Source: Damh-18 sp964390945
Lineage (GTDB): Bacteria > Patescibacteriota > Minisyncoccia > Phycocordibacterales > UBA918
Length of the DNA stretch: 8,161 nucleotides
Direction of reading: 5' to 3'
Assembly: GCA_964390945.1 (NCBI GenBank)
Contig: CAYMIV010000024.1
Location: forward strand, 1-8,161
Shown here: in pieces, positions 1 to 7,500 of the stretch
Layout: each line of letters opens with the position of its first letter
Numbering within the stretch: the first letter of the stretch is position 1
Notes under the pieces: model-generated
Database searches by the model: none
What the model was told of the DNA's origin: nothing
What the model saw: the letters and a program-made list of their open reading frames with translations, nothing else
Position numbers and translations under genes: made by a program

Positions 1-3000
1 TACTACCCGCAGTACCTCCCGCGTACCCCTTGCCGTTCACGTTGATTGCACCGCCGGCGTTGATGGTGAGATCTCCGCCTATATCCATATTTAAAATATG
101 CGCCTGCGAAGAGGAGTTTGCAGTATGGGTCGTTGAGCCCTGGGCTCCGATGGTGACATTGTTAGTCACAATGAGACGGTAATTTGTGTTCGTCGCCGCA
201 TTAGAGAACGTGAGCGTCGAGGATGCGGTTGCACCAATACTAAGTGATTTCACGGTGATAGAACCTCCCGAGAGGTCGATGGTCGGCGCATAGGTGTAAC
301 TGCCGTCGATAACAACGTCGTCTGCTGATGTTGGTGCAGTTCCCTCAGCCCAGTTTGCATCGAGCGTCCAGCTCGTCGAGTTTGAACCATCCCAAGTGCG
401 TGTTCCCGCGGATGTAAAGCTCCACCCATTGTTGTTGCCGCTATCTATTGATGAGGTCACCGCGAGAAGACCGTTTGTATTTGTTGCTGAGGAATCCTTC
501 ACATCGACAGAGGTAAACGAATACGCCGTGCCCTGTGAGAGTCCCCACTTGGTGCCCGGGGTTGTACTGCGGAGTTTCACCTCGTTTCCGGACGTACCGG
601 TTATGGTCGTGGTACCGAGGGTTGTGGTGGCGTTTTTCGTGAACTCTATCTTTGTATTCGGTTGTACTGCTTTGAAGTGTCCTGTTGCGGTAAATGGCGC
701 ATTGAAGGTGGTGGACGCGGTGTTGTTCAATATCTCAACACTCTTGAAGGCGCTTGCACCTGTCATGGTGCCGGTTGCGCTCTGCTGGCTGGTGCCATTA
801 AAGGTGGTGGTGCCGCTTCCTGCGGTGAAGGTGCCGCTATTTGTGTAGTTGCCGGAGATGGAGAGGTTGCCTGAAGAGGGGGCGGTCGCTGTAGCGAACG
901 AACCGATGGAAAGATTTGTTGTCGAGGCGCTCGCAGCAATGGTTGTAGATGCCGAATTTTTATAGAATACCCTCACCCGCAGGTGGTCGATGTAGTTATC
1001 ACCGGAAGTACATGCGCTACTGTCCACACCTACCCAAAAAGTGAGGGGGGAGAAATCGCCCACATCCCACACGTGTCCCCACAGCGTCGGACCATACATC
1101 GCGGTGTCGTAATAATTTCCGCTACCACTTTCACCGAGTGGCGCAAAATTAGAACTTCCGCCACCGTCCCAGCTCACGTACACATCTGAACCTCCGTCAC
1201 AGAGCGATTCGACTTCCGCACTCACTTCTACTGATGTGATGACATTTCCACTCACGAGCGATGCAATGTTATCGAATGAGTACCACTGAAGACCGGAGTT
1301 GAGAGAGTTGCCGACAGCGTATGAGTCGTCGGAAATAAAAATTGAGTCCGGATTTAGCCACACAGAGCCTTCTGCAACCGATGGAGAGAAGTAATCGGTG
1401 CTTTCTATCTCCGAACCGATTGCGAGCATGTTGAACGCATTCGTGCCAGTCATTGTTCCTGAAAGTGTTGAGGTTCCATAAAATGTCGTCGTGCCGCTTC
1501 CTGCGGTGAAAGTGCCGTTGTTCGTGTAGTTGCCCGTGATAGTGAGTTCAGCTGGCGCAACAACCGCTCCCGAGGATGACTCGATAAGAAACTGTGAGGT
1601 TGCGGCATTCGCACCAAAGGTCTTGGAGCCCGCACCGGTAAAGATGATGTTCCCAAGGGCAGATGTCCCGGTAAGTGTTCCAGTCGCTGTTTGCGCACTC
1701 GTGCTGGCAAAGGTTATTGTGCCGGTTCCTGCGATGAAAGTGCCGTTGTTCGTGTAGTTGCCGGAGATAGTGAAATTGTTCGAAGGAGCGACAAGATTTC
1801 CTCCGGGATTGATGACAAGGTCAGTTGTCGAAGCGTATTGAGCCCCCGCTTCATAACCATAACCTAAACGCACCATTTCAGCGCCGCGAAGTCGTCCTGA
1901 TACTTTATTATATGCAACAGTGTAATAGGCGCCAGCACCGTTGAACCCAGTGACGTAGAGATAGATATCATCACCCCAGACGGCATTAGCCTGGTCGCTA
2001 TATATGGTTGAATCGGTCGTCGTAGACCAGCGGAAGGAGCCGTTTGTTTTGTTGTATGCCATGGTGTGGTAGGCATCGTCTCCTTCATCTCCACAACCAT
2101 AACAATATCCGGTGACATAGAGGGTGTCCTGGTCGCCCCAAACGGCAGTGGCAACGTCTCCGAGTGCGGTGGGGTCGGTCGTCGTAGACCAGCGGAAGGA
2201 GCCGTTCTGCTTATTGTACGCAATAGTGTACCAGGCAAGGCTTCCTTTGTTACCACATAAGGAGGCGCAGTATCCGGTGACATAAAGTGTATCTTGGTCT
2301 CCCCATGCGGCATATGCGTAGTCACCACTTGCGGTTGGGTCGGNNNNNNNNNNNNNNNNNNNNNNNNNNNNNNNNNNNNNNNNNNNNNNNNNNNNNNNNN
2401 NNNNNNNNNNNNNNNNNNNNNNNNNNNNNNNNNNNNNNNNNNNTCGTTGTAGACCAGCGGAAGGAGCCGTTCGTTTTGTTGTATGCCATGGTGTGGTAGG
2501 CGGCACCACCTCTGTTGCCACAGCCGGTGCAGTATCCGGAAACATAGAGCGTGTCCGAGTCGCCCCAGATTGCTTTTACTTGGTCGGCGCCCGTGGTTGG
2601 GTCGGTCGTTGTAGACCAGCGGAAGGAGCCGTTCGTTTTGTTGTATGCCATGGTGTGGTAAGCGTAATTTCCCCTATTGCCACAGGCTGTACAAAATCCG
2701 GTGACGTAGAGGGTGTCAGAGTCGCCCCAAATTGCTCTTGGCTGGTCAGCGCCCGTGGTTGGGTCGGTCGTCGTAGACCAGAGGAAACCGCCATTGGATT
2801 TACTATAGGCGATTACGTGATAGGCGGTTTGGCCTTTGTTGCCGCAACTGTCACAGTACCCTGCGACATAGATGGTATTCGAGTCGCCCCAAATGGCGTA
2901 TGCACCGTCAGTACTTGCGGTGGGGTCGGTTGTAGTTCCTAAAGAAGATGTACCAAAGAATTGAGTGCCAATGAGTAAGTTGTCAAATGGCGCCTTGCCA

Positions 3001-3992
3001 CTCGCTCCCGTCACATTCGCGTCTCCCATAACGGTAAGAAAATTGTTTGAATTTGCAAAAATAATCCGATTGCCCCTATCGTAGTTCCCATTTATTGCGA
3101 GCGAAGATGAGGCGGAAATGGTATTGACCGTGACGCTTGAAAGCATTGACGATGTTGTCGCTGCTCGAATGAAGGTCCAACCACCACTCATGCTGTTGAA
3201 AAAAACCGGACCGAGAGAACTTGAAGTGGCGGATATTATTTTTCCCGTCGTTGTCGCGTTGAAAACGATGGGCGAAGTTGTGGGATAGAAATCGGTTGTG
3301 GAAGCAATGAAGTTGCCAGCAAGCGTCGTCGTCCCGCCAGGGTAATAGGCAGAGGATAACGGGAGGTGGAGAGACCCATCAAGCGGTGAAGAGCTGGCGT
3401 TGCCATTTACGGTAACGGTGCCTGAGGGAGCAAATGTCGTTCCTCCCCATACATAGAGTTTGTTGCCTGCGCGCACCGAGAGCGCATTGCTGTTTGCGGT
3501 GTATTGAATGTCGGCGTCATCGTCGCCATCATAGAAAGCCATGTCAGTCGTACGGGTGGTGGTACCAGCGGCCTCGTGTCGAAGAATAACGTGACCCTGA
3601 TAGAGATGAACGCCAGTTATGGTGGCAGATGTAGAAGCCGCTTTGGTGAAGGTGACCGCTTTTTCCGTAGCACCATCAATGAATGCGACAATCGGGGTGG
3701 AGGTGCCGATTGAGTTCGTGCTCGCAAAAGTGTAACTCCATGCACCCGTTGAAGAATTGGTTGTCGTGCTATGGAGCGAGAGCGTCGAGGTTCCAACGGC
3801 AATCTTGATGGTCTTCGACGAACCCGTGAATGCAGTGACACCCTCGTTCGAATACAGGGTACCCGAAATAGTAATCGGCGCCGCTTCGGCGTTCGGAGTA
3901 AGAAATGCCACGACGAATAATGCAAAGACGCTCGCGATAAGATAGTGCGCAATGGTGTTCGGTGTATTTAAGTGTGTGGTGAGTGTTTGCAT
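1..3992 (-). CDS. Giant secreted beta-repeat protein with Cys-paired propeller repeats (3' end outside window, internal N gap)
   Basis: Starts at ATG 3992 and is still open at base 1, giving 1,297 visible codons plus unknown sequence in the N gap. The right part ends at residue 516 (2445). Left of the gap, the frame whose codons start at 2341, 2338 and so on has no stop for 780 codons. The flanks rejoin as W-S-T-T-T-D-P-T. Order of parts: signal peptide (residues 1-37); a beta-rich module (about 39-130, 'ITISGTLYSNEG'); a region with 'LYVWGGTTFAPSGTVTVNG' (about 170-350); propeller-like 54-residue repeats from 352 to about base 1870; 'NYTNNGTFTAG' strand repeats; a beta-sandwich (957-1411); another strand repeat; an 'NWAEGTAPTSADDVVID' module (303-397); and Gly-rich 'GKGYAGGTAG' at the edge. 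Such modules are known from unnamed 'beta strand repeat-containing' surface proteins of CPR bacteria. An adhesin or surface-fibre role is inferred; no catalytic motif was seen. No upstream in-frame start exists: a TAA lies ahead of the ATG with no ATG, GTG or TTG between. Confidence 0.85.
303..397 (-). other. 'WDGSNSTSW...NWAEGTAPTSADDVVID' module
   Basis: The stretch reads 'WDGSNSTSWTLDANW' followed by 'AEGTAPTSADDVVIDG'. This resembles the 'W..G.NW..G.xPxxxDxVxI' opening of beta-helical passenger-type repeats in autotransporters and related surface proteins. It is followed towards the left edge by 'GGDLTINAGGAINVNGKGY' (about 10-80), a Gly-rich turn often seen where such beta-solenoids continue. 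It suggests that the protein carries on as a beta-solenoid outside the window. Confidence 0.55.
957..1411 (-). other. Beta-sandwich-like domain inserted between strand repeats
   Basis: About 150 residues from 'ESTDYFSPS' to 'RVRVFYKNSA'. Visible signatures are 'VEVSAEVESLC', 'DVYVSWDGGGSS', 'YGPTLWGHVWDVGDFSP', 'LTFWVGVDSSACTSGDN' and 'YIDHLRVRVFY'. From memory, the same order (S-W-D-G-G, then W-G-x-x-W, then a final R-V-x-Y strand) recurs in an unnamed domain of CPR and other environmental surface proteins. Two cysteines, in 'ESLC' and 'SSAC', could form a disulfide once exported. Function is unknown; carbohydrate or surface binding is only a guess from the fold type. Confidence 0.6.
1502..1762 (-). 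repeat. Two of three 'GNYTNNGTFTA' beta-strand repeats (third copy at 821-853)
   Basis: Three 33-bp elements, at 1730-1762, 1502-1534 and 821-853, encode G-N-Y-T-N-N/S-G-T-F-I/T-A. Copies 1 and 2 differ at one base, and copy 3 differs from copy 2 at four. Each is followed by a 'GSGTTTF(Y/N)GTS'-like strand and a stretch rich in T, S and A. Repeats of this style are known in bacterial surface proteins that stack short beta strands. The near identity at DNA level suggests recent duplication or recombination inside the gene. The third copy is separated from the others by the beta-sandwich at 957-1411. Confidence 0.8.
1870..2929 (-). repeat. Tandem 162-bp propeller-like repeats, at least six units around an assembly gap
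   Basis: Units in coding order: U1 2768-2929, U2 2606-2767, U3 2444-2605, N gap, U4 2179-2343, U5 2017-2178, U6 about 1870-2016. Spacing is exactly 162 bp (54 aa), except U4, which has 165 bp because one residue is inserted (CASLC instead of CxxC). Each full unit reads roughly D-P-T, 8 residues, 'WGDSDTLYVTG', 'CxxCGN', then 'AYHTMAYNKTNGSFRWSTT'. The first 55 bases of U2 and U3 in plus-strand order (2606-2660 and 2444-2498) are identical. The pattern '(D)xLYVTGY ... AYNKxNGxxxW' resembles SBBP-type beta-propeller blades, in my judgement. U6 is degenerate and lacks the cysteines, as a closing unit might. Confidence 0.88.
2344..2443. other. Assembly gap (100 N placeholder) inside the repeat array
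   Basis: Exactly 100 Ns, a common scaffolding default, so the length carries no information. The right flank ends mid-codon after 'tgg tct aca acg a' in coding orientation and the left flank resumes with 'cc gac cca acc'. Deleting the Ns gives a perfect repeat junction identical in phase to the intact junction around 2605/2606. The missing sequence must be a multiple of 3, and most simply a whole number of about 162-bp units, possibly zero. Read literally, the 100 Ns shift the frame and create a false stop at 2322. Confidence 0.95.
3882..3992 (-). other. N-terminal signal peptide of the giant repeat protein
   Basis: Residues 1-37 end in a hydrophobic stretch, 'YLIASVFALFVVAFL' (17-31), followed by 'TPNAEA' and then 'APITIS'. 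The A-E-A motif before residue 38 fits a type I signal peptidase site (AxA). The n-region is odd: it has no Lys or Arg in its first 31 residues, only two His, while classical Sec signals carry a positive n-region. The start is nevertheless the only one available in the frame. The mature protein is therefore expected outside the cytoplasmic membrane. Confidence 0.75.
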
Positions 3993-4012
3993 TGAGTTCT
4001 TAGGTGCGTATT

Positions 4013-4094
4013 CTCCTTGAATTTTTTCTCCGTGGTGGTATTATGTCTGGACAAACGGCTTCGGCCCGACTCTGCCTCACGGCAGAGGAACAAC
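4013..4094 (-). promoter_or_regulatory. Intergenic leader of the giant repeat gene, probable promoter region with a distant Shine-Dalgarno
   Basis: The terminator at 4095-4124 should isolate this gene from the toxin, so its own promoter is expected here. The best -10-like hexamer I see in coding orientation is CATAAT (about 4039-4044), with no convincing -35 at normal spacing. An AAGGAG sits about 20 nt before the ATG, farther than the usual 5-9 nt, with no alternative start codon nearer. A small hairpin, TCTGCC-TCAC-GGCAGA, lies at 4071-4086, and a GGC-TTCG-GCC element lies beside it. Both could shape the leader RNA. The promoter assignment is weak. Confidence 0.3.
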
Positions 4095-4124
4095 AAAACT
4101 CAAGGCAGTAATGCCTTGAGTTTT
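4095..4124. terminator. Intrinsic terminator overlapping the toxin stop codon, probably bidirectional
   Basis: A perfect 13-bp inverted repeat: AAAACTCAAGGCA (4095-4107), loop GTAA (4108-4111), TGCCTTGAGTTTT (4112-4124). On the minus strand the stem is followed by a U-rich run (TTTTGTTGTT), and on the plus strand by TTTTTG. The minus-strand stem encodes the last toxin codons (K-A-L-L-P) and contains its TGA stop at 4100-4102. It should end transcription from the toxin and anything upstream of it. Confidence 0.85.
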
Positions 4125-4495
4125 TGTATAAGTCGAAGGAAGTCAGCCTCACCCATCACGCCCACCTTGCGACCGAGACGGCGTCCATCTATGAGGCGTA
4201 TTTGTGAAAGTAATGCAACACTTTCAACACCGGGTACAAACGAGAACGGGAAGTAATATTGGCCGCGCTTCTCTGTTTTTGAGAGCGGGATTCCCCAGAA
4301 AATTTCGTTATTAAATTTGCGCACAATAACAATCGGTCGCTGGAACACGGGGCCGGTTCCATCCTGCTCATACCCGACATTCGCACCAAGAGATACAAAC
4401 CAGACTTCCCGTTCGTGAAAAAACGGGAGCGCTACCACATCGATGTCGTTGATGCGTATTTTCTTTGTATTCCAGATGTCAAAATCTTTTTTCAT
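4100..4495 (-). CDS. PemK/MazF-family mRNA interferase toxin, apparently orphan
   Basis: 131 aa, near the usual 100-140 aa of the family. Family-like blocks in order are 'REVWFVSLGANVGYEQDG' (29-46, the first strand and loop of MazF-like proteins), 'RPIVIVRKFNNEIFWGIPLS' (53-72), and 'LLSQIRLIDGRRLGRKVG' (95-112, the SQIRxxD segment). It ends with a helix, 'ADFLRLIQKLKALL' (117-130). Members cleave mRNA as part of type II toxin-antitoxin systems; that role is by family, not shown here. The start at ATG 4495 gives the N-terminal 'KKDFDIWNTKKIRIN' that CPR relatives typically have. It lies 36 bp after the stop of the giant beta-helix gene, with no terminator between, so co-transcription is possible. 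No antitoxin gene can be seen in 3993-4099 or 4496-4531. The weak purine run GAGAGAAGAG before the start is the only candidate RBS. Confidence 0.85.
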   Translation of the reverse strand: MKKDFDIWNTKKIRINDIDVVALPFFHEREVWFVSLGANVGYEQDGTGPVFQRPIVIVRKFNNEIFWGIPLSKTEKRGQYYFPFSFVPGVESVALLSQIRLIDGRRLGRKVGVMGEADFLRLIQKLKALLP

Positions 4496-4499
4496 ACTT

Positions 4500-4511
4500 G
4501 AGTGTTCACTC
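4500..4511. promoter_or_regulatory. Short palindrome just upstream of the toxin start
   Basis: GAGTG-TT-CACTC: 5-bp arms around a 2-bp centre, only 4 bp before the ATG and next to the putative RBS. It could be an operator half-site or a small hairpin limiting translation initiation. It is short enough to be chance. Confidence 0.2.
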
Positions 4512-4531
4512 TTCTCTCTTTTCGCTTGTCT

Positions 4532-7500
4532 CTATGGTGTCGATGGTTCTGTCGGTGGTTCTTCTGTAGGCGGACTTTCTGCTTCAGGTGCTTCGGGTTC
4601 TGATTCAGATTCCGGCGGTGATTCTTCTTGAGACGGTGAGTCCGGTGGTGGTTCACTGATTCCGCCTCCGCCAGCGTCCGCTCCACTGTCACCCGCCGAA
4701 TCCTCGGTGCCACTTTCTCCTCCGTCACCTCCCGTATCGCCTGGTTCTTCATCTTGGGGTGGCACCTCATCTACCGGAGGTTCCTCCTCTTCCGTGTGCT
4801 CCCCTCCCTGATTTTGGAGAAGTGCTTTGAGTGTTGCTTCATCGACACACGTGTCACCGATGCAGAGCACCTCGGTTTGCACCTCTTCCGCGGTGAACTT
4901 CTCGGCAACGACTTCGGCGAGCGTAAGTACGCCATTCACAAACGCATTTGCGAGCGCCTTGAGGCGATCGAAGAGCGTCTCTTCCCCGTCGCCACCGAAA
5001 AGCGTCGAGGTTGAGTTGAGTGCGGTAAGAATGTCGGCTTCAGAAGAAATGGTGTATTGAGCGAGCTCGACAAACATGAGCGCTTGTCCGACACGAACGG
5101 GAACATCCGCGTCGGTGAGCGCTTCCTCCGCCTCTTCTTCAGAGAGACCGTTGAGCACCGACTGGTAATCGGGGGCGGGAACAATCGTCGTCTGTATCTT
5201 CTTGACCTCATCGGGCACACACGGCGCATCGCCAGTCGCGCTGCCGCCGCCGTATGAACAGCCGTCCTGGGTGCGTACATCTTTATTCTGGTTATAGGGA
5301 GTCGTCTTTGATTTTGCAATATCGTCGCCGAACTGGTTGATGAATCCTTCAGTGTATGCGAATTCGCCGTCCCAATCTTCAAGTGCGATACCGACGACTG
5401 CACCGGAGGACGTCGCCTTCATACCGACGCCAGGAATCGACGAGAGCGTGATGCGGTCTCCTTTTTTGATGGGGCCGTTTTCAGTTGAAAGTTTCACCGG
5501 TACGCGCCCCTTGAGCGCTACCGGATACCCCTGCTCTTTTGCGTTCATCGGCTTATCATCAAAGCCCATCGTGATACCGGGCTTTGTCGAGATAACGCCG
5601 ATAATCGGCTTGTCTGAATCTTGAGCAGCGCGCGTAATGGAAAGACCGCCATTCAGCGCGACGAGCTCGCCGGTTGAAAGCGTGGTGGTCGAGAAATACA
5701 TTTCGGCGAGGTCGGAGTTTGCGGTGCCGTATTGCACTGCGGTGATGCGGCCCGTCGTTGAAGCGGTGCACGAGCCGTCGTTGTCGACACAGAGCCCGCC
5801 ATAGCCGATTTGGAGACCAGCCATGTTCGCGGTCGTTCCGTCGCCGATGGTCGTCGTACCGGCAGCCGTCACCATAAACTTCGAGGTACCGCCGACCTGC
5901 ATGTCGAGGAATTTCGCGCTCGATGTTGCCGCGAACGAACCGCCCGAATTACCGAAGTTCATGAGGAGGCCGGTGCCCGAGAAGACCGAGGTGTCGTGGA
6001 AAAGGTATGCGAGATTGGTGGTCGTGATGGTGCCCGAATACGCGCGAAGCGCGTTGCCCTGCGTTGTCCCGAGCGATTCCGCATACACACCGGCGGGGAT
6101 GTAGGTGCCGCCCGCGTCGCCATTTGTCGTACCGCGCACGCCGAAGGTGCGTCCGTAGCCTGCGATACCGGTGTTCTCGCCCTTTGTCGTCGTACCGCGA
6201 TTCGCCTGTACTTCGAGCCCGCGCACAACATTGCCGAGCTGTGAGTTGTCCTCGATACGAATCATCTTTCCGACAAGGGTTGAGGTCGCCGTTGGCGCGT
6301 TCACAATATAGGTATTGTCGCCGTATGAAATTGCCCCTTGGTTTGCGGTTATGAATTGGAGGTACTGCCGTAGACCTGCGGTCGTTGTGCCCGTTATTCC
6401 CGTCTTGCGCGTAGTGATGAGCGCATCGGGAGAGGTGGAACCGATTGAAATAAGTCCTCCGAAGTATGCGTTTCCGGTCGTCGATGCGGTACCAGTCACA
6501 ATGAGCGTTGTTGTCGTCGCGGTTCCCGTTGCGGTGATGTTTGCGGTGTAGATATCACCGGCGACCGTGAGGAGGCGCGAGGGGGTTGAAGAACCAATGC
6601 CGACACGTCCATTATTTGCGATGGTGAAAAGTTCACCTGAGGTTGTGCGGAATGAGGCGAGCGGACCACTCCCGGTCTGGTAGACGAGAAGTGTCGAACT
6701 TCCAGTCGTACTTGCATAGATGTCGAGCGGGCTGTATGCGACTTGGTTGTTTGTAGTGATGGTGAGGTGGTCTGGTTGGATGTATTTCGATGTAGATGTT
6801 GCAAGATTTGATATGGATTCTGCGCCAACACCACTGTATGCATTGCCGACAAGCGTGTTGTTTGTGGAGTTTGCGGTGATGTATATCGCACCCCCCGTTC
6901 CATCAGTGTCGCCGATTCTGTTTGAAGAGATGAGGTTGTCGGTGGCGCTACTCAGATAAATTCCGTAGTAACTACCCGTTGACCCGTTATCATAAATTTG
7001 GTTGGAAGAAATCGTGTTCTGAGAAGAAGTAACGAGACGAATGCCGTCGCTCGCATTCCCCTTTATCGTGTTGCCGGTCACCGTGTTGTTGTTGGAAGTG
7101 ACGAACAAAAATACTCCGTAATTTGAATTATTGTTTGCGGTGTTGCCGGTTAACGTATTGTGTGACGAGTTCGATGAAATATAAAATCCCGTGCCTGTGT
7201 TGCTATTTGCTGTGTTACCAGTGAAAACGTTATTGGTTGCCCCAACCGTATAGAAGCCATTCCCTCCTAGAGCAGTTTCGTTCGCGGTATTCCCGGCGAT
7301 GATATTTCCCGAGGAATTGGATATTTGGAATCCACTACTCATATTATTATTAGACGTATTTCCTGAAATTGAATTGTTGTTTGAACTTGAAAGATAAATT
7401 CCGACTCCATTACGGGAGGCGATGTTATTAGAAACGACAGAATACGTAGCGTTATCGAGGTAAATACCTGTGCCAGATGTACTTGACGCAGCAGTGTTGT

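Noticed and set aside
396..848. 150-aa plus-strand open frame, and other plus-strand frames at 2493-2942, 4754-5014, 5810-6244 and 7795-8121
   Set aside because: All lie antisense to the two giant genes, follow the repeat periodicity of those genes, and show no family-like motif. They are shadows.
2322..2343. Stop codon ending the repeat gene just left of the gap
   Set aside because: It appears only if the 100 placeholder Ns are counted as real length; the neighbouring frame continues the repeat perfectly.
2017..2660. Diversity-generating retroelement template/variable repeat pair
   Set aside because: No reverse transcriptase is present, and differences between units are not confined to adenine positions.
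1870..2929. CxxC units as haem c sites
   Set aside because: Haem attachment needs CxxCH; here the residue after the second Cys is Gly in every unit.
2017..2929. CRISPR array, because of regularly spaced repeats
   Set aside because: The 162-bp spacing, continuous in-frame coding and divergent whole-unit similarity fit a protein repeat, not 20-50 bp repeats with unrelated spacers.
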